Source of the DNA: Bacillota bacterium
Lineage (GTDB): Bacteria > Bacillota > Clostridia > Lachnospirales > Lachnospiraceae
NCBI GenBank assembly: GCA_030526045.1
Contig: JAUNDN010000022.1
Span: 1,495-41,443 of the forward strand
DNA length: 39,949 nt
Direction of reading: 5' to 3'
Shown: one piece after another, positions 21,747 to 31,375 of the stretch
Layout of the letters: every line of letters begins with the position of its first letter
Numbering within the stretch: the stretch's first letter is position 1
Translations under genes and position numbers: made by a program
The notes under the pieces: model-generated
The model's input: the letters and a program-made list of their open reading frames with translations, nothing else
What the model was told of the DNA's origin: nothing
The model's database searches: none

Positions 21747-24674
21747 TTAAAAAAGCTGGTCTACATTTTTAAAAAGCTGCTGATTTTCCTTAATCCTCTC
21801 TCCATTCCCGACAACGCACAGGCAGTCTGCTTCCATGAAAGCCTGCACATACCGGTAAAGTCCCCTAAGCTCCTCCCCGGTTGCTGCAAGAAGTTCGTCT
21901 CTTTCCCTCTGTACCCGCTCCATGGAAAGTCCCGTCAGATAACCGCCCAGAGAATAGCTCCCCTTCGTTGCCGGTGTCATGGGCGTATCCAGCTCGCTGA
22001 TTGCCCCGATGATAAACTGGGTCACAGTACGTTCATCCAGCTTGGCGTTTCTGATATAATCTGCTGCCCTTGCGAACACATCGATCGTCTTGTCAAGATT
22101 GGGGTCACGGTAGGATACAAAGTATCCGTCCCCGTTCTTAGAAAAGTTGCACATACAGCCGTAAGCGCCACCCTTCACCCTCACCTGATTCCAGAGATAG
22201 TCATACCCCATCATCACCTTAAGTACCTTGAGTGCACCCGTATAAGGCAGACCTTTCTCTATAAAGTTACCGGCGCGACAGACATATTGCACCTGTCCGG
22301 CTGTCATAAAGCCCTCATTCTTTTTCTCTAGAATGGGTCTGTAGCCCGGTGTTTTTTCCATCGGATTTGTAATCAGCTCTGCCTTCAGCCCTCTCACGGC
22401 ATCCTCCAGTCCTTCCCAGCTTTCCTTCGTTGCTGTATAATCAACCAGAAGATTTTCCGGTCTGAAAATGCAGGCTGTGAGTTCCTTCAGATTTGCAATC
22501 AGTTCTTCTTTTCCGGCATCAAAATTCTGATCCAGCTTCTCAAGCAGACGGTATTGCGGAATTCCGCTGATCTGCCCGGATACTGCTGCCGTAGGTGAAA
22601 AATAAGAAAGTGCCCGTAAAGCCGCGGTAGAATGTCCCGCGCTTGTCATTGCTGCCTGCAGCCTTGATTTTGCTTCCGAAATGATCTCATGCAGACGCTT
22701 TGTATCATCAAATCTGGAGGTAAGGATGATCTCCTTCATCAGCTCAAGTGCCTTATCCCGTTTCTCATACAAAGCTCTGGCACGAATTTCAAGCATTGCC
22801 CGGTATTCCTTCATATGCTCTGCATTGGTATAGGTATTTACCACAGCCTTGATTCCGCCGGTATGAATATTCACTTCATTCGTCAGTTCCCCATAACTGA
22901 AATGCTCCGTATCCACCATCATGAGAACCGATTTCAAAATGCCCAGATACGGGAATAACCGTTCCGGTACCTGTCTTAAGTCAAACAGAAGATTCAAATA
23001 ACAGATTCCGTTGGTAAAGATATCGTGAAGCACAAAGGGTGTTCCGTCAATCTCCCGCACCTCATTCACATAAGGAGTGGCTTCCTTCTTCATATCCTCC
23101 CTGTTTAGCAGCGGAATGGTTTCAAGTGCCTCCAAAGGGCTTTCCGCTTCCTGATATTCCCGAAGTGCAACCGTCTGATTCACAATTTCCTGCCTCTTTT
23201 CCAGGCTTAAGGTTTCCTTATATTGCTGGAGCCTCTCATGGAGCTCCTGATCCTTTCTGGTAGTAAGCCCGGGAACCGGTTTTACAACCAAGATGGTCTT
23301 ATGCGGATTCTCTAAAAAATACGTTTTGATCAGCCCTTCAAAATAGCCTGTACCAATCTCTTCCTTCAATTCACGGAAGGTCTCATTGGCTTCAATATGC
23401 ATAAACGGCTTCGTCTCATCATAAAGCCAGCTTTCCATTGCCTGCAGTCCCAAGATCAGGCCCTTGGGATAGGAGCCGAAATCCGCTTCCCGATACTTAA
23501 ATTCATAATAATTGATGGCTGCTGCCAATGCTTTCCTGTCAAGACCATCCAGCGCAGCTTTCTGAAGGACATTTGTTATCGTATCTACAAAGGCTTTCTT
23601 TTGGGAAGCCTCCGCATTTTTGGCAATAACGGAAAAATAGGGCTGACGAATACCGTTTTCCATGGTACTGTACACGTCCTTACCAATTCCCGCATCAAGC
23701 AGTGCCTGCTTTACAGGTGCACCCGGCACCTGGCAGAGAACATAATCGAGCACATCCATTGCCACATAAAGCTTTCTGTCAAGGCTGGTTCCCATGGAAA
23801 CATTGTATGTCAGATAAGTGTTTTCATGTACCGGCTCATCCTCCATCACCGAGTATTCCTTCTCCAGTTCCCTTTCTGTCTCAAAAGGCTTCTGAAGCAC
23901 AATTTCGGAATCCACCGAAAGTGCCCTAAATGCATTCAGATAATTCTCATCCATAAAGGTAAGGTACTCTGCCGCGTCCAAATTACCGTACAGATAAATA
24001 AAGCTGTTGGAGGGATGATAAAACTTTTTGTGGAAGGCAAGGAATTCCTCATAGCTAAGCTCCGGAATCACCTCCGGGTCGCCTCCGGATTCCAGTCCAT
24101 AGGTAATATCGGGATATAGGGAATTCATGATTTCCCGCTCAACCACATCATCCGGCGAAGAAAAAGCTCCCTTCATTTCATTATATACAACACCATTGAT
24201 GGACAGATCATCCTGTGGATTCTCCATCTCATAGTGCCAGCCTTCCTGCTTAAAGATCTTATCCTCCTTATAGATGTTGGGATAAAAGACTGCATCCAGA
24301 TAAACATGAACCAGATTCTTAAAATCCTTGTCATTACAACTGGCCACCGGATAGACTGTCTTATCCGGATAGGTCATAGCATTCAGAAAGGTGTTTAAGG
24401 AACCCTTAGCCAGTTCGATAAACGGATCCTTTACCGGAAAATGCTTAGAACCGCAAAGCACGGAATGCTCCAGAATATGGGCAACTCCCGTACTGTCCTT
24501 TGGCGGTGTACGGAATCCGATATAAAATACTTTATTTTCATCGTCATTCAATAAAAGCGTAATGTTTGCACCGGTTTTTTTGTGCTTCAAAAGATACCCT
24601 TCCGAGTTCAAATCCCCGATTTTTCTTTTTTCAATAATGGTGTAAGCCTTTAAATCCTCTATCTGCTGCTTCAT
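21747..24674 (-). CDS. M16C family zinc metallopeptidase (PreP/Cym1-like presequence protease type)
   Basis: 975 residues, the full length of the family, which encloses peptides between two M16 halves. The inverted zinc motif is H66-ILE69-H70 (HxxEH), with the third ligand E166 in NEMKGAFSS. The C-terminal R/Y pair expected for substrate binding lies in the region VKGGAYGC...YRDPNL. There is no signal peptide, so it is cytoplasmic and probably degrades short peptides. The gene stands between the small unknown gene at 24741 (66 bases) and the DUF4349 lipoprotein (75 bases); all are on the minus strand. A plus-strand frame of 240 codons inside it is a shadow. Confidence 0.93.
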   Translation of the reverse strand: MKQQIEDLKAYTIIEKRKIGDLNSEGYLLKHKKTGANITLLLNDDENKVFYIGFRTPPKDSTGVAHILEHSVLCGSKHFPVKDPFIELAKGSLNTFLNAMTYPDKTVYPVASCNDKDFKNLVHVYLDAVFYPNIYKEDKIFKQEGWHYEMENPQDDLSINGVVYNEMKGAFSSPDDVVEREIMNSLYPDITYGLESGGDPEVIPELSYEEFLAFHKKFYHPSNSFIYLYGNLDAAEYLTFMDENYLNAFRALSVDSEIVLQKPFETERELEKEYSVMEDEPVHENTYLTYNVSMGTSLDRKLYVAMDVLDYVLCQVPGAPVKQALLDAGIGKDVYSTMENGIRQPYFSVIAKNAEASQKKAFVDTITNVLQKAALDGLDRKALAAAINYYEFKYREADFGSYPKGLILGLQAMESWLYDETKPFMHIEANETFRELKEEIGTGYFEGLIKTYFLENPHKTILVVKPVPGLTTRKDQELHERLQQYKETLSLEKRQEIVNQTVALREYQEAESPLEALETIPLLNREDMKKEATPYVNEVREIDGTPFVLHDIFTNGICYLNLLFDLRQVPERLFPYLGILKSVLMMVDTEHFSYGELTNEVNIHTGGIKAVVNTYTNAEHMKEYRAMLEIRARALYEKRDKALELMKEIILTSRFDDTKRLHEIISEAKSRLQAAMTSAGHSTAALRALSYFSPTAAVSGQISGIPQYRLLEKLDQNFDAGKEELIANLKELTACIFRPENLLVDYTATKESWEGLEDAVRGLKAELITNPMEKTPGYRPILEKKNEGFMTAGQVQYVCRAGNFIEKGLPYTGALKVLKVMMGYDYLWNQVRVKGGAYGCMCNFSKNGDGYFVSYRDPNLDKTIDVFARAADYIRNAKLDERTVTQFIIGAISELDTPMTPATKGSYSLGGYLTGLSMERVQRERDELLAATGEELRGLYRYVQAFMEADCLCVVGNGERIKENQQLFKNVDQLF

Positions 24675-24740
24675 CGCACATCTGCCCTTTCTTCTTCAAA
24701 ATTCCTATCTATCACCCAGTTTGCCCGAAAAAGAAGTGTT

Positions 24741-25175
24741 CTAGACGCTGAAGGTCATCATTCCCAGCTTTGACAGGATTATTTCATTGATGATCAGCCC
24801 CGATGCCTTCTTTCTGGCAAGATTGATATCCGATAGTTCCTTTAATGTCAGGATCTTTTCCTGATAATTGATTTTACTCTTTCCAAACAGGCTTTTTTTC
24901 TCAACCTGTACCTGTACCTTAACACGCGCCTTCAACTGCTGCCAGGTCTCAAACAGGAAGGTTCCCGGTTCTATGTAATAAAACTCACTTTCCAGCGTTG
25001 TTTCCGGTGATGATTCCTTTAGTATATAGTGCGTCAGAATCGCCTTCAGCTTAAAGGGAACCGCTTCTGCCTCCAAAAGCTCCTGATAAGAATACCGGGC
25101 TCCCAGATAAATACTTCCGGTATCCTGCATCACGTATTTGAAATCCTCGTACTGCGTCACTTTTCCCTTTAACAT
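24741..25175 (-). CDS. Small conserved-looking protein of unknown function
   Basis: 144 residues from ATG 25175, starting MLKGKVTQYEDFKYV. It has alternating beta and helix character, a mid-region YYIEPGTFLFETWQQLKARVKVQVQVEKK and a hydrophobic C-terminus SGLIINEIILSKLGMMTF. I recognise no family, signal peptide or catalytic motif. AAAGG lies 8 bases before this ATG; a slightly earlier ATG overlaps the stop of the sigma-like gene (TAATG), so the two genes are translationally coupled. That tight link suggests a joint function with the sigma-like protein upstream. Confidence 0.72.
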   Translation of the reverse strand: MLKGKVTQYEDFKYVMQDTGSIYLGARYSYQELLEAEAVPFKLKAILTHYILKESSPETTLESEFYYIEPGTFLFETWQQLKARVKVQVQVEKKSLFGKSKINYQEKILTLKELSDINLARKKASGLIINEIILSKLGMMTFSV

Positions 25176-25180
25176 TTGCA

Positions 25181-25933
25181 TTACCTTTCCAGATCCTCGA
25201 TGGCAAATCCGCTCATTCTCATGGCATCCTCAATTGCTTTTACAGACAAACCGGTATTTTCTGCAAGCTCGCTGACAGTGACTTTCCTTTGCAGTTCTTC
25301 AGCCAGCTCCTTTGCCTTCTTTGCAACCCTGTTTACTCTCTCAAGCACCTTTTTATCCTTGTCCGTTTCCCTGAGGTTTTCGGCAATACTTTCTTCCATA
25401 GCATCCATAACCATTTTAATCAGCATTCCCTCGGCTTCCCCGGCATGCTCTAGGCATCCTAACATGGTCACACCTACAGACAGCGCTACGTTGCCCTCTC
25501 CGATCAGGTCCTCCAAACAGACACCCTGTCCGGCATATAGTCTGGAAATTTCTATGACTCTGGGCAGATAACACTGAATCAGTCTGTGCTGGGCGTCCGA
25601 TTCTCCTGCCATGGCAGAAAGTGTCAATGCTTCCCTTTCACCCTCGCTTAATTCCTCCAGTTGCTTAAGTTCTTTCTTATATTCTTCCAGATAATCTGTT
25701 TCATCCTCTGTCAGATAATCATCTAAATCTACCGGCTCATCAATACCGATTTTATGCTTTTTCAAATAATCAAACACCAGTTCCAGCTGTTCCTTTGAAA
25801 GCTCAAGTGCCTCAAATGCTGAACTTACCTGTTCGGCGGATATACAGTTTCCCTGCTCCTTAGCCTGCTTTCTGACCTCTTCAAGAGTTCTTGCAAACAA
25901 TAATTCTTTATTTTCTGCCATGCTCCCTCTCAT
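25181..25933 (-). CDS. Sigma-70-like protein lacking region 4
   Basis: 250 residues. Residues 10-65 resemble RpoD region 1.1 (GNCISAEQVSSAFEALELS, then LVFDYLKKHKIGI). After an acidic linker, residues 97-150 resemble regions 1.2-2.2 (LIQCYLPRVIEISRLYAGQG, then LEDLIGEGNVAL). Residues 195-240 resemble region 3 (RKVTVSELAENTGLSVKAIE). The aromatic-rich region 2.3-2.4 is replaced by MLIKMVMDAMEESIAEN, and region 4 is missing altogether. It could bind core polymerase or an anti-sigma without recognising a promoter. Whether it is translated from the first ATG (25933) or the fifth codon (25921) is unclear; a stem with AAGGAAG in its loop lies at the start. Confidence 0.8.
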   Translation of the reverse strand: MRGSMAENKELLFARTLEEVRKQAKEQGNCISAEQVSSAFEALELSKEQLELVFDYLKKHKIGIDEPVDLDDYLTEDETDYLEEYKKELKQLEELSEGEREALTLSAMAGESDAQHRLIQCYLPRVIEISRLYAGQGVCLEDLIGEGNVALSVGVTMLGCLEHAGEAEGMLIKMVMDAMEESIAENLRETDKDKKVLERVNRVAKKAKELAEELQRKVTVSELAENTGLSVKAIEDAMRMSGFAIEDLER

Positions 25934-25935
25934 TC

Positions 25936-25973
25936 TGCCGCAAAGCTTCCTTCAAAAGTCATCGCGGGCGGCA
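25936..25973 (-). promoter_or_regulatory. Leader stem-loop over the sigma-like gene ribosome site
   Basis: TGCCGC and GCGGCA form a 6-bp stem with a 26-base loop that contains AAGGAAG, a candidate ribosome site, just ahead of the start codon. Such a shape could modulate translation; the stem is short, so this is only a suggestion. Confidence 0.3.
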
Positions 25974-25997
25974 TTTTATGAAAATTTGTTATCGCAT

Positions 25998-26888
25998 TTA
26001 TGAATGTTTTACATGCGTATGCGTAAATAGATGATCCTGACAATACTCATAGTTCCCGTCACATTTAGAACAGAACCTGAATTCTAATTCGGGATTCGTC
26101 TCCTCTGTTCTGCCGCAGATGGCACATTTATGCCTGGTAATCTTTACGCTCTTCTTTACCTCACGCCGGAATTCCTGTCTGCGCTTCATCTGCTTAGGGG
26201 TCATGCGTATCTTCCCCCTGCTGGTCAGGAAGAAAACAATAAAGTTCATAAGGGAAGCTGCAATGACGAAGCGGTTTGCCACATTCAACACCGCAAGATT
26301 TGTTCCATATCCGACAATAAACTGATAAATCAATATGACGCCGTAGATAATACCAAGCACCTTTACCTTGATCGGAAGGATGAAGAAAAGTAGCACCTGC
26401 ATGTTCGGAAAGGTTGCCGCAAACGCAAGGAATATGGACATATTCACATAATATGTGCTGAACATGCCGGAAACGATCGTAAAATAATCCTCTCCCAATG
26501 CCGTGAAAACATCTGTCTGAAAGAGCATCGTATAGCCCAAAAGTAAAAATGCACCAAGAATGGTAAATATTGCACCGGAAAAAATATAGACATTGTACCG
26601 GTAGGTTCCCCAGGTTCTCTCCAGAGTGGTACCGATGGAATAATAAAAATACAACATCAACAGTGTAAAAAAATCAAAACCGGACGGTGGAACCACCAGC
26701 CAGGTAACCAGTCGCCAGATTTGTCCTTGAAAAATAATCTTATAAGGATTCAGATATAGAAAATGCAAAAAATCGGGATAGATCCACTCAAAAAGATAAC
26801 CGAATGCATAGCAGATAATCAGCACCAGTGATAAATTCTTAATCGCGTATTTTCCGAATTTTCTTTCGAAGCTCCCTTGGGATTTCAT
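25998..26888 (-). CDS. Rhomboid/derlin-like membrane protein without catalytic serine, with C-terminal zinc finger
   Basis: 296 residues from ATG 26888. Six transmembrane segments follow the rhomboid plan: IFQGQIWRLVTW (W58R59, the L1 loop motif), then YYSIGTTLERTWGTYRYNVY (TM2/3 hallmark). Where an active rhomboid has GxSG, the sequence reads YYVNMSIFLAFAATFPN (146-162), and the catalytic His is absent, so this is probably a pseudoprotease. The C-terminus carries a treble-clef-like cluster C255, C258, C273, C276, C283, H286, H290 and H292. GGAGG 6 bases upstream fixes the start; the frame is open to 26960 without support. It is upstream of the sigma-like gene (64 bases). Confidence 0.85.
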   Translation of the reverse strand: MKSQGSFERKFGKYAIKNLSLVLIICYAFGYLFEWIYPDFLHFLYLNPYKIIFQGQIWRLVTWLVVPPSGFDFFTLLMLYFYYSIGTTLERTWGTYRYNVYIFSGAIFTILGAFLLLGYTMLFQTDVFTALGEDYFTIVSGMFSTYYVNMSIFLAFAATFPNMQVLLFFILPIKVKVLGIIYGVILIYQFIVGYGTNLAVLNVANRFVIAASLMNFIVFFLTSRGKIRMTPKQMKRRQEFRREVKKSVKITRHKCAICGRTEETNPELEFRFCSKCDGNYEYCQDHLFTHTHVKHS

Positions 26889-26943
26889 GCCTAACCTCCG
26901 TATCGCAAATCTCTCATTCATGATAGTTCGTAAAACTTCATAT

Positions 26944-26972
26944 ATTCTAACATTCCCCAACCCAATTGTAAA
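26944..26972 (-). promoter_or_regulatory. Promoter of the rhomboid-like gene
   Basis: Minus strand -35 TTTACA (26967-26972), 17-base spacer ending in TGT, -10 TAGAAT (26944-26949). It stands back to back with the promoter of the activase gene. Confidence 0.7.
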
Positions 26973-27036
26973 CCAAGGCTCCGGTTTTTTTAGAATTACA
27001 AAATTTTTTCTTTACAAATTGTTTACCTTTCCCGCG

Positions 27037-27065
27037 TTGCAATTTGCATTTCGGTGTCGTATAAT
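27037..27065 (+). promoter_or_regulatory. Sigma-A promoter of the activase / DUF4317 operon
   Basis: -35 TTGCAA (27037-27042), exactly 17 bases, -10 TATAAT (27060-27065). The leader would be about 65 bases. The spacer is unremarkable. Confidence 0.82.
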
Positions 27066-27136
27066 TACAGAGCATGTCATTTTTTGCGATTACATAATAA
27101 ATAGGAAATTATTCCCTGACAGAAAGGCGGTAAACT

Positions 27137-30100
27137 ATGGAAAATCAGCATTATACCCTGGGTATTGACATCGGTTCTACCACTGTCAAAATTGCCATTC
27201 TGAACAATGCTAATCATATTTTGTTTTCTGACTATAAAAGGCATTTTGCCAACATCAGAGAAACGCTCCTTGATTTATTGAAGGAAGCCTTCGAAAAGCT
27301 TGGAAATATTGAACTTCACCCCATGATCACCGGCTCCGGCGGACTTACCCTCGCCAACCATCTGGAGATTCCCTTTGTGCAGGAGGTCATCAGTGTGGCT
27401 ACGGCACTCAAGGAGCTGGCGCCCGAGACAGATGTTGCCATTGAGCTTGGCGGTGAGGACGCTAAGATCATTTACTTTGAAGGCGGCAATGTGGAACAGC
27501 GTATGAACGGCATCTGTGCCGGTGGTACAGGATCCTTTATCGACCAGATGGCTTCACTGATTCAGACCGATGCTTCCGGCTTAAATGAATATGCCAGACA
27601 ATACAAATCCCTCTATACCATCGCTGCAAGATGCGGTGTATTCGCCAAATCAGACATACAGCCCCTGATTAATGAGGGAGCTACCAAGGAAGATTTATCT
27701 GCCTCCATTTTTCAGGCAGTTGTCAACCAGACCATCAGCGGTCTCGCATGCGGAAAGCCTATTCGCGGTCATGTTGCCTTTTTAGGCGGTCCGCTTCACT
27801 TTTTATCCGAATTAAAAGCTGCCTTCATCCGCACTCTAAAGCTGGATGAAGAGCATGTCATTGAGACGGAACATTCCCACCTCTTTGCTGCCATCGGTTC
27901 GGCGATGAATGCCAAGGAGGAGGTTTCCTATACCATGGAGGAAATGGTCTTAAAGCTTTCCTCCGATATTAAAATGGAATTCGAGGTGGAACGTATGGAG
28001 CCTCTGTTTTCCTCAACAGCAGAATATGAAAGCTTTCGTTCCCGCCATGGAAAGCATCACGTCCAAACAGCAGATCTTGCCTCCTACCGCGGCAACTGTT
28101 ATCTGGGTATTGATGCCGGAAGTACCACCACTAAGGTCGCGCTTGTAGGTGAGGACGGTTCTCTTTTGTATTCCTTCTACAGCAATAATGACGGTAGTCC
28201 CCTAAAAACTGCCATCCGTTCTATCCGTGAAATCTATTCGCTTCTTCCTGAGGATGCACAGATCGTACGCTCCTGCTCCACCGGCTACGGCGAAGCGCTG
28301 ATGAAGGCTGCTTTTCTTTTGGACGACGGAGAAGTGGAAACAGTGGCCCACTATTATGCCGCTGCTTTCTTCAACCCGGAGGTAGACTGCATCCTCGACA
28401 TCGGCGGTCAGGACATGAAATGTATTAAAATCAAGAACCAGACCGTAGACAGTGTACAGCTCAACGAGGCATGCTCCTCCGGCTGCGGTTCCTTTATCGA
28501 AACCTTTGCCAAATCCCTGAATTACAGTGTGGAGGACTTTGCCCATGCTGCTCTTTTTGCGGAGCATCCCATAGATTTAGGTACCAGATGCACCGTCTTT
28601 ATGAATTCCAAGGTAAAGCAGGCACAGAAGGAAGGTGCTTCCGTCCCTGATATCTCCGCCGGTCTTGCCTACTCAGTCATCAAAAATGCACTCTTTAAGG
28701 TTATCAAGGTTTCCGATGCTGCATCTCTCGGAAAAAACATTGTGGTTCAGGGCGGAACCTTCTACAACGATGCAGTTCTTCGAAGCTTTGAAAAAATAGC
28801 CGGCTGCGAGGCTGTCCGTCCTGACATTGCGGGAATCATGGGTGCTTTCGGTGCTGCCCTGATTGCAAGGGAGCATTACAGTGAGGGCTATGAAACCACC
28901 ATGCTGCCCTTTGAAAAGATTGACACCCTGCAATTTGAAACAAGCATGGCAAAATGCAAGGGCTGCACCAACAGCTGTCGTCTGACTATCAACAAGTTTA
29001 CCGGCGGACGCCAGTATATCTCCGGTAACCGCTGCGAACGCGGACTCGGCAAACAAAAAAATGAAAACGGTATTCCTAACCTTTTTGACTATAAGCTGAA
29101 GCGTATCTTCGGTTACGAGCCTCTTCCCGCCGACGAGGCTCCCCGCGGAACGGTTGGCATTCCCCGGGTTCTTAATATGTATGAGAATTACCCCTTCTGG
29201 TTTACCTTCTTTACGAAGCTGGGCTACCAGGTGGTTCTGTCTCCCTTATCCAACCGCAGGATCTATGAACTCGGCATTGAATCCATTCCCAGTGAATCCG
29301 AGTGTTACCCTGCCAAGCTGGCTCACGGACACGTAAGCTGGCTGATCAACCAGAAGGTAGACTTCATCTTCTACCCTGCATTGTTTTATGAAAGAAATGA
29401 ATTTGACGAGGCAAATAACCACTATAACTGTCCGATCGTTACCTCTTACTCCGAAAATATCAAAAATAACGTAGAGGAAATAGGCAGAGGAGAAGTCATC
29501 CTGCGTAACCCCTTCCTTTCCTTCCGGGATCTGAAAACTGTATCCGAGGCTCTGGTAAAGGAATTTAAGGAACTTCCCGTAGAGGAAGTCATGGAAGCCG
29601 CCCGCCTGGGCTGGGAAGAGCTTGCAAACGCGAGAACGGACATGCAGGCAAAGGGCGAGGAGGTTCTGTCTTATCTTAAGGAAACAGGAAAGCGGGGCAT
29701 TGTCCTAGCAGGTCGCCCTTATCATATTGATCCGGAGATCAACCACGGTATTCCCGAACTGATCACCTCCTACGGCATCGCTGTGCTGACAGAGGATTCC
29801 GTTTCCCATTTAGGCAAACTCGAACGGCCCTTAATCGTATCCGATCAGTGGATGTACCATTCCCGCCTTTATGCTGCCGCAAGCTATGTAAAAACGGTAG
29901 ACAACCTGGATCTCATTCAGCTGAACTCCTTTGGCTGCGGTCTGGATGCTGTAACTACAGATCAGGTAAACGATATCCTTACAGGCTCAGACAAGATATA
30001 CACCTGCCTTAAAATTGATGAAGTCAATAATCTGGGAGCTGCCAGAATCCGCATCCGCTCGCTTCTTTCTGCAATCCGTGTGCGTGAAAAGCAGAATAAG

Positions 30101-31372
30101 CAGCGTACCATCCGTTCCAGTGCCATCAACAAGGTGAAATTTACACAGGAGATGAGAAAGGATTACACCATCCTTTGTCCCCAGATGTCTCCGATTCATT
30201 TTGACATCTTAGAGTCTGCCTTTAATGCCTGCGGTTTCCACTTTGAAGTACTGTCTAACGACAACAGACGTGCCGTTGATGTAGGTCTTAAATATGTAAA
30301 CAATGATGCCTGCTACCCTTCCCTTATGGTAGTCGGACAGATCATGGATGCCCTGCTCTCCGGGAAATATGACCTGAACAAAACCGCAGTCATCATGACT
30401 CAGACCGGCGGCGGATGCCGTGCAACCAACTACATCGGCTTCATCAGACGTGCCCTTGAAAAAGCTGGCATGCCACAAATTCCGGTTATTTCCCTAAATA
30501 TGGGCGGAATTGAAACAAACCCCGGCTTTGAATTAAATGCAGAGCTGTTAATGCGTGCCGCATATGGCGCAGTATTTGGCGATATCTTCATGCGCTGTGT
30601 TTACCGCATGCGCCCTTACGAGAAGGAAAAAGGCAGTGTCGAGGCTGTCCACCAGAAATGGCTGAAAAAATGTCAGGCTTTTGTATCTGCAAAGCATATG
30701 AACTTCTTTACCTTCCGGAAGATGTGTCGTCAAATCGTAGAGGATTTTGATGCAATTCCCGTCACCGGAGAAGTCAAGCCAAGAGTGGGCATTGTAGGAG
30801 AAATTCTCGTAAAATTTGCACCTGCTGCCAACAACCACCTGGTTGAGTTGCTGGAATCTGAGGGTGCTGAAGCTGTAGTCCCTGATCTTTTGGATTTCAT
30901 GCTTTACTGCTTCTACAACCAGATATATAAGGCACAGGAGCTTGGAACAAGCAAAAAAACAGCGCTTATTTCAAGACTCGGTATCTATGCACTGGAGTTT
31001 TTGAGAGGAAGTGCCGCCAAGGCTCTTTCAAGAAGTAAGAACTTCACACCGCCTACCAGTATCTATCAGACTGTAGAGTATGCAAAGCCCATTGTTTCCA
31101 TCGGCAACCAGACGGGTGAAGGCTGGTTCCTGACCGGAGAAATGGTAGAACTGATTCACAGCGGCGTAAACAATATTGTCTGCACCCAGCCCTTTGCCTG
31201 CCTGCCAAACCATGTGGTCGGAAAGGGTGTCATCAAGGCACTGCGCAAGCAGTATCCATTAAGCAACATTGTGGCAATTGACTATGATCCCGGTGCCAGC
31301 GAGGTAAATCAGCTAAACCGCATTAAGCTGATGCTCTCCACTGCCCAGAAAAATCTTGCAAAGGAGAAATAA
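27137..31372 (+). CDS. Giant 2-hydroxyacyl-CoA dehydratase activase / DUF2229 fusion protein
   Basis: 1411 residues. Two ASKHA (BadF/HgdC-type) ATPase domains come first: about 5-265 ([12 protein letters not shown], then [11 protein letters not shown] and RCGVFAKSD) and 322-590 ([24 protein letters not shown] and RCTVFMNSK). The latter two stretches hold cysteines that bridge a [4Fe-4S] cluster in activases. A cysteine-rich segment (CKGCTNSC, then GNRCERG, about 606-635), a DUF2229 domain (about 680-900) and a C-terminal HgdB-like part with [13 protein letters not shown] and [14 protein letters not shown] follow. In known systems the ATPase drives one electron onto a dehydratase or double-cubane reductase; here both seem to be in one chain. 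Substrate unknown. AAAGGCGG precedes the start. Confidence 0.92.
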   Translation: MENQHYTLGIDIGSTTVKIAILNNANHILFSDYKRHFANIRETLLDLLKEAFEKLGNIELHPMITGSGGLTLANHLEIPFVQEVISVATALKELAPETDVAIELGGEDAKIIYFEGGNVEQRMNGICAGGTGSFIDQMASLIQTDASGLNEYARQYKSLYTIAARCGVFAKSDIQPLINEGATKEDLSASIFQAVVNQTISGLACGKPIRGHVAFLGGPLHFLSELKAAFIRTLKLDEEHVIETEHSHLFAAIGSAMNAKEEVSYTMEEMVLKLSSDIKMEFEVERMEPLFSSTAEYESFRSRHGKHHVQTADLASYRGNCYLGIDAGSTTTKVALVGEDGSLLYSFYSNNDGSPLKTAIRSIREIYSLLPEDAQIVRSCSTGYGEALMKAAFLLDDGEVETVAHYYAAAFFNPEVDCILDIGGQDMKCIKIKNQTVDSVQLNEACSSGCGSFIETFAKSLNYSVEDFAHAALFAEHPIDLGTRCTVFMNSKVKQAQKEGASVPDISAGLAYSVIKNALFKVIKVSDAASLGKNIVVQGGTFYNDAVLRSFEKIAGCEAVRPDIAGIMGAFGAALIAREHYSEGYETTMLPFEKIDTLQFETSMAKCKGCTNSCRLTINKFTGGRQYISGNRCERGLGKQKNENGIPNLFDYKLKRIFGYEPLPADEAPRGTVGIPRVLNMYENYPFWFTFFTKLGYQVVLSPLSNRRIYELGIESIPSESECYPAKLAHGHVSWLINQKVDFIFYPALFYERNEFDEANNHYNCPIVTSYSENIKNNVEEIGRGEVILRNPFLSFRDLKTVSEALVKEFKELPVEEVMEAARLGWEELANARTDMQAKGEEVLSYLKETGKRGIVLAGRPYHIDPEINHGIPELITSYGIAVLTEDSVSHLGKLERPLIVSDQWMYHSRLYAAASYVKTVDNLDLIQLNSFGCGLDAVTTDQVNDILTGSDKIYTCLKIDEVNNLGAARIRIRSLLSAIRVREKQNKQRTIRSSAINKVKFTQEMRKDYTILCPQMSPIHFDILESAFNACGFHFEVLSNDNRRAVDVGLKYVNNDACYPSLMVVGQIMDALLSGKYDLNKTAVIMTQTGGGCRATNYIGFIRRALEKAGMPQIPVISLNMGGIETNPGFELNAELLMRAAYGAVFGDIFMRCVYRMRPYEKEKGSVEAVHQKWLKKCQAFVSAKHMNFFTFRKMCRQIVEDFDAIPVTGEVKPRVGIVGEILVKFAPAANNHLVELLESEGAEAVVPDLLDFMLYCFYNQIYKAQELGTSKKTALISRLGIYALEFLRGSAAKALSRSKNFTPPTSIYQTVEYAKPIVSIGNQTGEGWFLTGEMVELIHSGVNNIVCTQPFACLPNHVVGKGVIKALRKQYPLSNIVAIDYDPGASEVNQLNRIKLMLSTAQKNLAKEK

Positions 31373-31375
31373 CTT

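Noticed and set aside
21747-21765. A/T-rich palindrome at the end of the M16C gene (terminator candidate)
   Set aside because: GCTTTTTTAAAAAGC leaves no room for a loop, and there is no GC-rich stem.
23397-24119. Plus-strand 240-codon frame inside the M16C peptidase gene
   Set aside because: Antisense shadow of a well-supported gene with intact zinc motif; no ribosome site or recognisable domain.
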